From Agrostemma githago (Eukaryota > Streptophyta > Magnoliopsida > Caryophyllales > Caryophyllaceae): DNA of 64,000 nucleotides. The translations under genes were made by a program, and so were the position numbers. The notes under the pieces were generated by a model. The model did not search any database, was not told the DNA's origin, and saw only the letters and a program-made list of their open reading frames with translations. The stretch covers positions 27,534,474-27,598,473 of the forward strand of contig OY288242.1 in the NCBI GenBank assembly GCA_958450325.1, written 5' to 3'. Positions 43,513-55,065 of the stretch are shown in pieces. The first letter of the stretch is position 1. The number at the start of each line of letters is the position of its first letter.

Positions 43513-45879
43513 TTAAGCAGGGGGAGCGTCTGGACCGGAAGCGTCTCCCTCAGACAGCCTACGCATTTGAGCTTCATCCTTAGCTGTGTAAAGGGCCCGG
43601 AAAGCATCTTCGTCAAAACCCGGGAACATCTCCCTGACAGCTTCCATCACAACCTTCAGGCAGGAGTTAGCACCATTAACAAAGCCCGCCGACACCGCCA
43701 CTTCCACCTCCTGGAGAATCTCACCCCTCTCTTTCTCCCAGTCCTCGGTCTTCGTCGCCAGATCCTCGGTCCTCGCCGCCAAATCGCCAAGGGCCGTCTG
43801 CAGATCAGAGTTTGCCTTAGAAAGGCGCTCACCAAGGTCAACAACGCTCTTCTTAGCATGGTCCAGTTCAGCCAAAGCCTTTCTGGCCCGCTCCAGTTCA
43901 GCAAAGGCCTGCTGTGCTCTCTTGGACTCCTCTCCCAGGCGAGACACCTCCCGTGTAGCTTTCTCGCTCTCAGACTTCCAGTGGATAGCCCGACCCCTGG
44001 CCTCTTCTAGCTCAATCTCCTTTTTCGCCAGCTGATCCTTCAGGCTGGCAATAAGAGCAACGTCCCTTTCAACTGCAGAAAGGCGGTCTGGGTTGGCTAG
44101 TTCCTCGTCACTCAGGCGACCAAGGGCAGCCAGCTCCGCGGAAGCCTGCATAATTCGGGAGGTGCGCTTAATATACAAGGTCACTTGACTGGCAGCGGAC
44201 TTGACGGTCTTGAGAAGATGGTCAGTTAAAACCGCCCCTGAGTCGGAGAGTAGGGCAGAAATATCCTGGCTGTCACCCGCATTGTAGTGGAACTCAACGT
44301 TCTCCTCAGATAAAAGGGTGGCGGGGATCTCCGGAGCAAAACGCTTGGGTTCAGGCGTGGCAGTCTCCAAATCCACCACCTGGTCAACGTTAGGGGCCTC
44401 CCGACTCCTCTTTCTGATCAGTGACCGGGGGGTACTCTCCCCGGTCTCCTCGGAGCCTGCGGCCCGCGGCTGCGAGGGAATCTGAATCCCTGCTGAAGGG
44501 CCCTCTTGCCTGCCAATAGGCGAAGGAGTAGCCTCAAAAGCAATCGCCCTCGCAGCTGGCGAGGGGGTAGCCTCAGAAACCGCCGTCTTGGCGGGCGTAA
44601 CTCGAGGAGGAGGGGGAAGCCTTGGCCTACTGAATGACAGGCCCTTCAAATGCTTCATCAGATTCTTCTCGCCTCTCTTGAAACCAGGGGGAAGAGAAGG
44701 GCGACTTTGGATAACAGTGAGGTTCTCGTCCAGGCCCAGGCGCCTCACCTCCCCCTTTTTCCAGATAAAAGTGGCAAGAGCTGCAAGACAAACAAAAAGG
44801 CTGTCAAGGCATTTTCAAAAGAAAAAAGAGTAAGAAGGAATCACCAGCGCTCCTGAACTACCTTTGTCTAGACCCGGATTCATGCCCAACCGGGTCAAAT
44901 AATTATCAGTCGCTATAAGCTCCGCATGAGGGAGCCATAAGGTGGGGCCATACACCCCGTACTTGTTAGTATGGCCTGCAAAGTAGGCCGTCAACTCTTT
45001 CTCCTTCTCACTTAGCTTAACCTCCAAGGCCTTTCCACCCACGCCAGGGTGATACTCCTCAGGGGTCTCCATCCTGGTGTGGACATGATTCCTGAAGTGA
45101 CGAGGAATCTTCCACCCATGGGTGCTGTGTATGTAAAGGAAGTTGTTCTTCCAATCCCTCAAGCTGTCCATACCAGGCCACACCAAGCAATGTCCCTTCT
45201 GCCTCAAGAGGGACCAATAACCAGGGGAGCCCGTACTCCCAGAAGAAACCATCTGTAATCCCACCATAAACCGCAGGGCGTCGATAGAAGGCTCCATGCG
45301 GTGAAAGAGACAGGTCCAGACATATGAGATCAGCGCCCTGACAGCTGTGGCTGTCAGCTGGGCAACGGCGACGTTCATGCGCCTGAAGATCTCCTCTAAA
45401 GCAGGATGGAGGGGAAAGCGAAGGCCGAACTCTAAACATTTATGGTAAACCGCTATGCACCCATCCGGAGGGTTGCATACAGTATCCTTTTCATTGGGGA
45501 TAACAACTGTATACCCCTCCCCGAAGTTATAGAGCCGCTCAATCACGACGGCGGCGTTCTTGGCGAGGATCACCTCCCGATTTTTCGGGTCAGGGAAAGT
45601 ACTCAGAGGGATGCGGTATTTAGTCCTGTCTAAATAATAAACCCTACCCTTTTCCCGACGAACGAGGGGACCGGAAGTTCGGGAAGGGTTAATTTCCAAC
45701 GCCTCATCGTCCGAATCGACAGCGTCGAACGAAGGGGGATCAGGGGAATTACCGCCCCCACTGTCCGCCGAGTGTTCCTCCTCAAAATCAACCTCCTTAG
45801 AGGAGGAGGCAAAATCCATCCCTTCTCCCCTCTTTGATGGGTCGATAAAGGGCAAAATCCTTTCGCGGGTTCCAGACAT
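43513..45879 (-). CDS. Antisense spliced gene of element F, about 761 aa
   Basis: Exon 1 45879-44862 and exon 2 44780-43513 join across an 81-nt intron (GTAGTT donor at 44861, TTGTCTTGCAG acceptor ending 44781) in phase 1, giving an uninterrupted frame. The start MSGTRERILPFIDPSKRGEG is preceded by a minus-strand TATAAAAG (46132-46125). The N-terminal half (PLSTFPDPKNREVIL, FGLRFPLHPALEEIFRRMNV) resembles the putative gypsy-type transposon/plant-mobile-like domain found in extra ORFs of Tat elements. The C-terminal half has an Arg/Ser/Pro linker, then a long coiled coil (KDQLAKKEIELEEARGRAI, KANSDLQTALGDLAARTEDL) and ends DGSGPDAPPA-like. No stop or frameshift is seen, unlike the sense pol. 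Function unknown. Confidence 0.75.
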
Positions 45880-46124
45880 GATTACTCTAAAAAGATACGG
45901 AATAAAGGAAATCGAAGAGAGAAAAAAAGAGTGGAGGATGAAAATCTGACCTAAGATCGCCTGACAGCACGCCGCAAGCCCGAAGAAAGAGGTCTCAGGG
46001 AAATGAGGGTGCAAGGTAGGATACGATTCGTCAGTACTCCAGGGTTTTTGACAAGAGAGAGAATGAGAGAAGGTTGAAAGAAAAGAAGGATTGAAAAAAA
46101 AATGAAAGAATGAATAACCGAGCG

Positions 46125-46132
46125 CTTTTATA
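46125..46132 (-). promoter_or_regulatory. TATA box of the antisense gene
   Basis: TATAAAAG on the minus strand lies about 250 bp upstream of the antisense ATG at 45879. It is the best promoter candidate in the interval between the antisense genes (45880-46470). Confidence 0.5.
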
Positions 46133-46292
46133 GAGAGGAAGGCATGCCAAGAGTCGCCCAACCCTCAGAGGCTCACCCAAGGGCTACGGCCCACGTGTCG
46201 CCCCTAGGGGGGATTTGCTCTAGGCAGCTTCCCAAGAAGAACCTCGGGAAGACCAAAGGATGTCAGGAGGTTGGTCACCCTGTGACGTCCCC

Positions 46293-46294
<2 letters not shown>

Positions 46295-46323
<29 letters not shown>
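46295..46323 (+). repeat. 29-nt A tract
   Basis: An uninterrupted A run between the two antisense genes of element F. It could be a reverse-transcription or recombination scar, or slippage; no flanking duplication was recognised. Confidence 0.9.
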
Positions 46324-46325
<2 letters not shown>

Positions 46326-46470
46326 GCAACACATAAACGCACCGCCTGATCTTCATTTCATTAAAACCTTACAAAAGAGAGTTACATCTTAAGACAGATA
46401 CGGGAGGAAAAATACATGAGGCCCAAGAGTTTCGGCCTGACAGAAAAACAAAATGCCCTGCCACGCAGGC

Positions 46471-47052
46471 CTAGTCATCCCCCAGATCCGGGGAATAGTC
46501 TCCAGGACTGCCCGGACTCCCGAGAGCCGAACCCCAGTCCCAACTTGGGGAGCCCTGGAAGGGGTCATCTGAAGCCCCGTCTTCGTCCCTGTCGCTCAGG
46601 CAGCCAAGACCTTCGCTGTCGTCAGAGTCATGGCTGCTGTCTTCCCAGTCCCTTCCAAAAGGGACAGCCCGGGACTCGTCGCAGGTGCGACAGCCTGTCT
46701 TCTTTACAGGCGAAGAAGGACCCGAATCCAGGGAGGAATCGGTGTCGGAGTTGAAGCCGAATTGTTCAGGGTGCAGCCATGGAAAACACTCATGACACCC
46801 CCTATCATAACAGCCCCCTCCCTGGGAGCAACGCCTAAACCTAGGCGCAGCAGGAGGAGAGGACCTCCTGGGGCGTTTGCCCATCCTAATGGAGGCCTTC
46901 CGACCCCTCCGGCGAAGGCGAAGCTGTGAGCAGCGACTCCGGCGAACAGCTAAGTAAGCCGTCCGCGCATATCTGAGCCTCCAAAACCCCCTGAAGATGA
47001 AGGAAACATGTTTGACTCCGCGGCGAACTACACTTTTCTTGATCCAAGCCAT
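46471..47052 (-). CDS. Second antisense ORF of element F, 193 aa
   Basis: From ATG 47052 (MAWIKKSVVRRGVKHVSF) the protein is strongly basic at first (RRSRCSQLRLRRRGRKASIR), has a Cys cluster (CSQGGGCYDRGCHEC) and becomes acidic and Ser/Asp-rich (SSHDSDDSEGLGCLSDRDED). A TATAAAAC box lies at 47126-47119; since a start site would fall about 30 bp below it, ATG 47052 is preferred over ATG 47097. No homologue is recognised. The basic-then-acidic layout suggests nucleic-acid binding, which is only an inference. Confidence 0.45.
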   Translation of the reverse strand: MAWIKKSVVRRGVKHVSFIFRGFWRLRYARTAYLAVRRSRCSQLRLRRRGRKASIRMGKRPRRSSPPAAPRFRRCSQGGGCYDRGCHECFPWLHPEQFGFNSDTDSSLDSGPSSPVKKTGCRTCDESRAVPFGRDWEDSSHDSDDSEGLGCLSDRDEDGASDDPFQGSPSWDWGSALGSPGSPGDYSPDLGDD

Positions 47053-47407
47053 GTTTAAAGTGAGGAAAATGGAAAGATTGAAGGTGGAATGAAGCACAAA
47101 TGATCAAGAAAGCTAAGGGTTTTATACCAAGGAAAGCACCGCATTAATGGTGCCTCAACCACCTCTGCAAGGGAGAAGGCCAATCAGCGGAGCGACACGC
47201 TGCCCAAAAATTCTCTATGCAAGGGAGGGTAATCATAACGAAAGACGTTTGAACTCCCTGCGTGCTCAGAGAAATTAAAACATGTTCCCTCGGGAACATG
47301 CGACGCATTAAATGCAAGTGTCCAATGAAGCAACCTCCCGCTGTCCCAGAACAAGACATCGCCTGCCGAGCTGGAACCCCGTTCCTCCTCAGCCGGCGAG
47401 GGCCAAT

Positions 47408-48050
47408 TGATGGGGGTCGGCTGCCTGTCATTGGCCGCCTGCCAATCAGGCCCCGAGGCGACCAAATCCCGAAAGGGGGAAAAGGTCTGTCTAGAGGCTT
47501 TTCCCATCAGTCACCGGAATCGCCAAACGGAGTAAACCAAGCCTGCCGCCTGCTTCCAGGGCGTTCCCGCCTGAATGAAGCCGAAGGAAAACCGAGGACC
47601 CATCCGTCATTTTATCTAAGGTAAGGGGAAATGGGTGGACAAGGTAAGTCCACGTGTCGCGCCAACATCCACCCATTTCCCTCCTCTTCTTTCTCTTTTC
47701 CTCTCTCTTGTGGGAAGGTATAAATTAAATACTTATCCACTTCCCACATGAGAGAGGTTGGATTTTCTCTCTCTAGACTCTTACTCTTAAAACGCCACCT
47801 AGTTCCTCACGAGCTAGGTCCGTAAAGGCACTTCACGGACTGACTTAGGCATCGGAGAGGGCTTCCTCGGACAACCTCCGAGGCCCTGTGCGTTCATTGT
47901 ACAGGGAGCAGGCCGTTTTCGCCGGGAAGGTCCGATTCAAGGAGTGAGAGGAAGGGGAGACCAAGGGAATCAAACGATCACTCGTTCATCGTTAATTCAA
48001 TTATACTACCCGGATCCTAGGCCGGGTGAATTGTTTCCGTGACCGGAACA
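47408..48050 (+). repeat. 3' LTR of element F
   Basis: 643 bp, TGATGGGGGTCGG to GACCGGAACA, followed by TSD GAAAG. The purine-rich GGCGAGGG just upstream (47396-47402) is a weak PPT candidate. Confidence 0.95.
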
Positions 48051-49149
48051 GAAAGTTTCACAATATGAAGACCTGGATGGCAAAGATTCAGCACAAGGTG
48101 AAAATTACAATTGGACTTTGTTTTAATGAACCATTTCGAGGCTTTGTATATATAGTAAACCCTAGATTTCTATTATACAATCCATCTTAGGCTTGAAAAT
48201 TCCACCATTTCTAGATTTTGAATCTTGATCTTGAAAACTTGTAGATTGAATTAGTAGTTTGGGGTTCTACAAGAGTTTTGTGAGAGGATCCTTGGAAGAT
48301 TTCTTTTTCAAGCTTTAATATATTTTAATCTTCATCTTCCCCATTGTGTTTCTCCTCCATTATTGGTACTCAATTGTTCTTCTCCCTTTTCCAATTAGTT
48401 CTCCTTCTAGTTTCTTCTCTAGTTATCCATTTTCCCTTGTTTCTCTTGTGTCGTGTTTGTGTTTCTTGGTAGATTTATTCCTTGCTTTTCTTTTCTCCAT
48501 ACTTGTGCTATATTCAATTTTGCTCTCATTTGGTAGTATGGATTGTTTTAGTTCATTTTCTCTCCTTTTTTTTATAATGAAACCCCCATGAATATTGAGT
48601 AGATTTTAGTTAGGGGGTTAGGGGATGATGAACTTAGGTTTCATGGATTGAGGATTTGTGGAGATTGTTGCATTTGTGTCGATTTATCAAGCTTGAGATT
48701 GTTGTGTTTTTGTTGACTTTGTTGGGCCTAACTTAGTCGACCTTGACTCACCTTTGTCAATATGGGGAAACTCGGGGTAAAGGTAATCCAACCTTGAGAC
48801 CATAGCTTCCTTGCTGCAAAAGCGGATTTTAGTTAGGTTGGGTAGAAAAACCGAAATGTGGTTCTCCCTTTTATCGACCTTGTGGCAAATTTTCCGTGTT
48901 TCTTTGATTTATGTGCCTAGTTTTGACTCCCCGACTCCCCTTAACGTCTTTTCCTCTACTCACCATAGCTTCTTCATCTAGCCTTAATCCCAAAAACCTC
49001 CTAAAAGATCTCATTCACTAGTAGACTTTAACTCGTTAGCTTAAGCTTCCGTTGGATCGATCCCGACCTACAACTACTACATTAATTGTTTTGTGATTAG
49101 TCGGTGTTATAAATACTGTTTGTTTGTGGGTGCGTGACAACCCGCATCA

Positions 49150-49860
49150 CATATTCCAAAAATTTTCTGCTGAACATGTCCCTAATGATAATAGTTGGAA
49201 TGTATCGAATGTTTCTTTTAGAGAGAAATTACCCATCAGGAAGATGTCAATTTCTTTGGAAATCGACCTCACAAGAACTACACTTACAATAGGACAACCT
49301 TGTTTACCTCCTTCACAAACCATCCTCGTTAGAAATATACCAGATCCTTCAATGTGGTCCCCAAGGAGAAACTTGTGGTTGACTTAAACTTCAAATGAAA
49401 CTGACCATGTATATTATTGTTCCGAACTTAGTACCCTAACTTCAGAAGTACCAAAAGTAAATAAAGCAATTTTTAAGATTACTAAGACTACTGCTAAAAG
49501 AAAAGGAATATACATTCCTAAGACTCAAGACATAATTAGAATGGATGAAGGAAGTAGGAAAGGGTTAGAAAAGGTGTAAAAGTGATATATGATGGTGGTG
49601 ATAGCAACTCTACTAATATTGACAACGATGATTCTTATTTGCCATCTGATATTGATGGAGTTGTCGATGATGATGAATCTTTTACTAATCTTAAGGTTGA
49701 GGAAAACATTGTACTTTCAGCATTGTAGTATATTGATGTAGGAAAACATGATACTTTCAACACTCATGAGTAGGCAAATGACGAGCAGGAGCAGACCCAT
49801 TAGTTTTTATTCAGTGTAGCAAATTATTTTATAGATAACAATATTTAAAAAAATGTGAAA
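49150..49860 (+). other. Unassigned region with coding-like but broken frames
   Basis: Several plus-strand stretches look like decayed coding sequence (ISLEIDLTRTTLTIGQPCL at about 49245, YIPKTQDIIRMDEGSRKGL at about 49515, then an acidic DDSYLPSDIDGVVDDDESF in another frame). None could be assigned to a family. It lies between LTR E and the hAT pseudogene. Confidence 0.3.
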
Positions 49861-52471
49861 CTACATAGAAATAAGTGTCTGCAATATTTGACGAGTTCGT
49901 ATATCTAAAAAATGTTTTACAATTTCATCTTCTGTTACACTCTTAAATACATCACGCTCCACAAAAGTAACTAAACAATCATTCAAAAACACATCTACCA
50001 TGCTATTATGTAATTTATTCTCAATGAACGACGTCACTAAGAACGCTCTTTCCACAGTCGCCGTTGCCACCGGAAGAATCAATACAAGCTTTAGAAGCAT
50101 GTACACCTTTGAATGTGTCAAATGCTTCGTTGTTTCAACAATTTTCATTGAAAGTTCATTAAGACTTTTAATATTCCAAGATCTCTCATCATTTTGAATA
50201 TCATGATTGAACGTATCAAGTTGACATTCAAAATATAACAAATCATTACTAGAAAATTCATAAAGGCAGAATTGAACAAGTTGAAAGAGCTTCTTTGTAT
50301 CAAAAGCTGCAAATCGTCGTTGAGGATTAACACAAGCAAGACATACATAAAAGCAATTCCTTACTTACTTTATCGAAATGATTCTCAAATTCTAGTTTTT
50401 GATCAATGAGACTTAAAAAAATATCAACACGGAAAAAGTGAAGATTAGTTACTTCTCTACGTACACGTCTATGTCTTCCTGGAATAACATACAAATCATT
50501 CATAATAGGAACCTCAATATCATGCTTAATGCAAAATCCACTAACCTTTTCCATATGAGTATCCCATCTGTTATCTCTTATCCTCCCTAAAGATTCCTTT
50601 GTCACATCCACAAGCTTCATAGCATTGACTATATCCTGCTCTTTTATTTGCAATGCAATGTTCAAATCATTAGTCACCCCAAAAATAGTTACCATTAAAC
50701 GAGCAACAAAGACGAAATCAAATCTTCGCAAAGCATATGAAATGGCCTCCGCCTTTACATTGTCAGCCTCTTTACAAAACTCTCCAACAGTATCAATCAC
50801 ATCAAGAATAGAAGAATATAAAGTTAGAACATTTAAAATTGTCTTAAAATGAGAATTCCAACGAGTATCTTCTGGTCTACTTAATCCAGGCTCTTGATTT
50901 AAACCACTTCCAGATAGAATTTCTCCTAATTCTATTTCTTTCTTCACTTGTTTTTCTCGGAGAATTTATTTACGCTTGGGTGAACTACCCACCAAATTCA
51001 ACAAATTCGCAAGTGTCTCAAATAACCAATAACAATTTTTTTAGCAACAGCAACAAGTATTAATTGGAGCGGATGAGCAAAACAATGAACATAGTATGAA
51101 CTTGGAGATTCATTCAAAATTATGGTTTTAAGCCCATTAACTAAACCTTGCATGTTACTAGCACCATCATAACCTTGACCACGAACTTTCAAAAAAAGTT
51201 GGAGAAAATTTCATAAGTAATTCAGAAATTGCTTTTTTCAATGTTAAGGAAGTAGTGTTTCCTACACGCACAATTCCGAAGAGTCTCTCTTTTACCTTCC
51301 CCTTTTATCTACATATCTTAGACAAAGAGTCATTTGTTCTTTATCAGCTATATCATCAAACTCATCAGCAAGAATACCAAAAATGTCACCATCAGTTTCT
51401 TTTACAATCTTACTAGTTGTCCCCATAGCACAAGGATTAACAATTTGTTTTTGAATTTTATTAGATGTTAATATGCAATTTCCAGGAGCATTGTCTAAAA
51501 CCACTTTTGCTATGTTTTTATCATGTTGGGAAATAAATTTGGAAAGCTCTAAAAAATTTCCCTGATTCAATGAAGTCTTTTTTCATTATTACCTCGAAAT
51601 GACAACCATTGTAATACTCACTCCTTTTCACTATCTTCTTCTTGCACCCTTTGGGTGCAAGGTTTTAAGAAAGGGGAATATGTGGTTGAGATTGAGTGGT
51701 GTAAAAATTAGGATGATATTGACCATGTATTTCGTATCAAAAAGGAAAGATGAAGATCTTAGATAATATACTCAAAAAGAAAAGGAAGAAGAACTTAATG
51801 AAAAAGAGGGAGTGAAAGATATCTTACAGTTTTAATAGAAGCTTCTAAACGAGTATGATACACACTTTTTCTTGCAGTTGAATGATTGTCTAGTTTAGAA
51901 CTATAGAATATTTTTGTTTCTTAAAATTATCGAGATCTCTTATAGCATTATTGTGAGCACTGAAATGATTACCAACGTGGTTATTAAATCCATCAGTTCT
52001 ACTCCATATTTTAAATCCATCATTAACAAACGCATCACCTGCAACTGTATTACCTTTTTTAAACAAGTAACAAACAAAACAAAAGGCGACATCCTTCATT
52101 TTACTATACTCGAGCCAATGCTCAAAGTGTGTAAACCATTTCGCATTGAATTTTCGGTGTGACTTTCCCATAAGTTTTTTAGAGAATTCATAATCTTTAG
52201 GTTGACATGGACCTCTATGTATATACTCTCTTTGTACTAATTCCCTATCACTAGGATGATATTCTGAAATTCTTTCTCTCATTCCTGGATCTTGAGGAAG
52301 AGATCCAATATCAGATGCACTCAATCTTACTATATTATATTGTGTTGTTGGATTTGAGTTACCTCCCTCGTCAATTTCACCTTCTTGAGTATCATGCATA
52401 TTGGCGTTAGATGGAGAAGAACTTTGTCCACTTCCACTTGATTCTCTATTTGATTTGTGTCCTTTCTTCAA
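49861..52471 (-). pseudogene. hAT-type transposase pseudogene (TTF-zinc-finger/DUF4371 class)
   Basis: Minus-strand blocks in order: N-terminus with TTF-type zinc finger (52471-51890; RGPCQPKDYEFSKKLMGKSH, FNAKWFTHFEHWLEYS, FCFVCYLF), a gap with an intron-like stretch (about 51840-51600), DUF4371-like parts (51570-51292, 51192-50998; VRGQGYDGASNMQGL), a middle region (50947-50327) and the C-terminal hAT dimerisation domain (50241-49861; LPVATATVERAFLVTSFIEN). Frameshifts and stops separate the blocks, so it is inactive. Order matches plant proteins annotated as zinc finger MYM-type 1-like, which derive from hAT transposases. Terminal inverted repeats were not identified. Confidence 0.85.
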
Positions 52472-53230
52472 GAAAATATTTGTAATTACTCCATCCCTTA
52501 TTCTTTTTGATATGGGACCTAAAGAAAAAAAACATAAAATTTGGAACTTATAAATCTTTATTTATTCGTTTAGCCAAATAAAAGTACAAATTAATAATCC
52601 AAACTTTATGTCCTAGTACAAATTACTAAACAAATAAACCAAAATTGATGAGTAAATACTAAATAGTACCGAATAGGCAGTATAATATGATTAATCGATT
52701 ACCAGATATCTATAATTTTACTCAATCCCCCTTTCCGCTAACCAAATAACACAACTCATATATTTTCCCGCCTAAAGCTATCTACAACAAAAATAACAAA
52801 CAAATAGACCAAATGAGCTAGGTGCGAATCGAACCCTTGACCACATGTGTCACCCTTCTCCTCTCCAACTACACTCTAACATCTTGCTGATTTAAATATC
52901 ACTACATCATATATAAAGCTATACACCACAAAAAGTATGTAATTAAGGAAATTTGATTGATTACATTGATTGCGAAAACCACATGTTTTAAATGAAAGAT
53001 ATCACATACAATATTTAATATGGAATGTATGATCAAATTATGATTATAGACCCCGTATGATCAAATTATGATTATTTGAAATTATGATCAAATTATGATT
53101 AATATTTAATATGGAATGTATGATCAAATGTATGATCAATTACAATATTATAATAAACATTAAGTATGATCAAAATAGTTATGATTATTGTTGTATATCT
53201 TTCTGATCATATTCGAAAATCATATTCTTA
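52472..53230. other. AT-rich spacer with short repeats
   Basis: No gene seen. 53030-53130 repeats TATGATCAAATTATGATTA-like units. At about 52826 the minus strand reads GGTTCGATTCG, resembling a Pol III B box, but no A box or SINE structure could be confirmed. Confidence 0.4.
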
Positions 53231-53939
53231 ACATCGACATGACCCGACACTGCTAAATACGGGAAGTCCTAAGAAGAGGAAGGTTTTGAAAATTGATGGT
53301 TTTCGGAAAGTCCGAGAGAACTCGGGGAAAGGCCCGATTTTTCGAGAAAGTCGGAAAGTGTATCGGGCCTCAATTTTTGAAGGTTCGAAAACGTTTTCCA
53401 GTTTTGAATTGGGCAGCATGCCGTCTAGAAAATAGGCTATTTTGAGTAAAATCATAAGTCCTAAATTCGGTATGTCCCGGGTTTTGAAAATTGAATATCT
53501 TGAAAAGGATGTAATTTTTTGAAAAGAGTTGACGATTTTTGAAAACGACACGGAAACCAAATTGCACGTAGTCACACAAGCATTATAACGACGCCATGTA
53601 TGCTTTACACTAAGTCTCGGTCGGTCTAAGAGGGTCTATACCAGTGTACATAGTCTAGACGTTGATCGGGACGGACTCTCTAAGTCGAATTGAACTTAGA
53701 ACATGCCGCGAAACCCACTCGAATCGACTATGGACACCTTTTGACATATCCATGTTGGAGTACATCAATGGTATAGTGGGACGTCGGTCACCATTACCGG
53801 CCCGGGAAAATATGGGTTATGCATGAACCGTAAAACTAAAACGCGTATTGTACTAGTCAAACGATTTCTATTCGAGTCTCACCCTGAGGATGCCGATGGT
53901 AAGTCACACATCAGTTTTTCCCCAGCGGAGTCGCCAAAT
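53231..53939 (-). mobile_element. PBS and leader of an Ogre-like element
   Basis: On the minus strand ATTTGGCGACTCCGCTGGGG (53939-53920) directly follows the LTR end at 53940. It is of the PBS form used by Ogre/Tat elements (tRNA-Arg type). About 700 bp of leader-like non-coding sequence follows and stops near 53230. This is the beginning of an element interior, whereas the other side of the same LTR has a PPT. Confidence 0.6.
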
Positions 53940-54720
53940 TGTGGACATGACATAGGTCCACCCCGACGCGGCCACGCGCGGGTTTAGGTAGGCAAATGAA
54001 TCTCCATATGAAAACGGATCGAATGGAAATTTAAATCAAAGTGGAGTCGCCACCGAACATTGTGGGAGTTCGGGCCCGTTCGAACCCACTCTCTGTCGTA
54101 GTGGGCCATATACAAAATACAGCCCATTTCCGATGTCAGAGTTTATTGGGCTCGTCCCTTAGCATTTGATACCGATACCGTCACTACCGGTTATCGCGTA
54201 TTGAATGACTCTCGTGCGCCAACGGTTTCGGGCATCCGGAAACCGAGGTTCTGAGTAAGAGGTGAGGGTACGTGTTGGGAAACCCACAAAGGACACCCAA
54301 CCCCGCCCGCACTAGCGGCCTCTACTAGGATATCGATTGACTCTCTAATACGCGCGTTAGTGATTCGGTGAGAATGCTTATGCAAGGATTGTCTTCCCTA
54401 AGCATGTGATGAATTGAACGGGTTTCTATGTCGATTTAATGCAACTAAAATATTAACGTCGAAGTTGTATTTTAGCATGTGGGTTCATTTTAGTACAATA
54501 AAACAACCAAAAATTGACAAGAGAAACAATAAACGCGTTAGCAACAATATAACGGTGTACGGAATATTGAATTGATGTAGAAAGATGCAAGTGAGTTAAT
54601 GCATGGTTTTGAAAAAGGTGTTTCACGTGATAGATTGGGCACGTGTTGACTTAAGTCACGAAAACGATTAACGAGACTCGAATGCTAATATAGGACTCAC
54701 GGTTTGACGTGATTAAGGGC

Positions 54721-55065
54721 CACTCGACCGAGTCATTGTGTGACTCGACCGAGTGGACCCCTGAAAAAGGTTATGTCCGGATTTTATGACCCTACTCGAC
54801 CGAGTTATTGGCCAACTCGACCGAGTACATCGCCACTCGACCGAGTCACTGTGAGACCCGACCGAGTGAAGGTCGTAAAAGACATTCTGTTGCGTATTAT
54901 GGACCCTACTCGACTGAGTTATTGACTAACTCGACCGAGTACGTTGCTACTCGACCGAGTCACTATAAGACTCGATCGAGTAGAGGTCGTTAGAGACATT
55001 CTGTCTCGGTTTTTGTGATGTCACTCGATCGAGTGACGTAGGCACTCGGTCGAGTGGCACCTGTA
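54721..55065 (-). repeat. Twelve-copy ACTCGACCGAGT palindrome array
   Basis: Twelve copies of ACTCGACCGAGT or close variants (ACTCGATCGAGT, ACTCGGTCGAGT, ACCCGACCGAGT) lie mostly as pairs. Part of the array is a tandem duplication with a period of about 120 bp (unit ending AGACATTCTGT). It is downstream of the LTR TATA, so it would be transcribed. Confidence 0.85.

Larger units (their letters stand above)
35678..48050 (+). mobile_element. Element F: Retand/Tat-lineage Ty3/gypsy retrotransposon, 12.4 kb
   Basis: LTRs 35678-36347 and 47408-48050 (TGATGGGGG...ACA) are flanked by TSD GAAAG (35673-35677 and 48051-48055). Order on plus: 5' LTR, PBS, gag-protease-RT-RNase H, second RNase H, integrase, 126-bp repeat array, then two minus-strand genes, 3' LTR. 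The extra archaeal-type RNase H and the antisense genes before the 3' LTR are features of the Tat lineage (Retand, Ogre). It is full length but pol carries one stop and one frameshift. Confidence 0.97.
35126..49149 (+). mobile_element. Athila-type LTR E, split by element F
   Basis: The LTR runs TGATGTGTGG (35126) to CCCGCATCA (49149) and is interrupted at 35678-48050. Net length is about 1.65 kb. The palindrome array of the CGGGTGAAGTTTCACCCG type (35436-35640, decayed) lies left of F and the TATA-like TTGTATATATAG (48144-48155) right of it. The first 150 bp and the last 550 bp match 4250-6185. It is the 3' LTR of the element whose PPT is at 35113-35125; the 5' part of that element is not identified. 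Confidence 0.7.

Noticed and set aside
46295..46323. Poly(A) tail of a LINE, SINE or processed pseudogene
   Set aside because: No retroposed sequence or target duplication is recognisable on either side within element F.
52800..52900. tRNA gene or SINE suggested by GGTTCGATTCG on the minus strand
   Set aside because: No A box, cloverleaf or poly(A)/poly(T) end could be found.
54740..54993. CRISPR-like array of short palindromic repeats
   Set aside because: Repeats are only about 12 bp with irregular spacers, in a plant LTR, with no cas genes; it is an LTR motif array.
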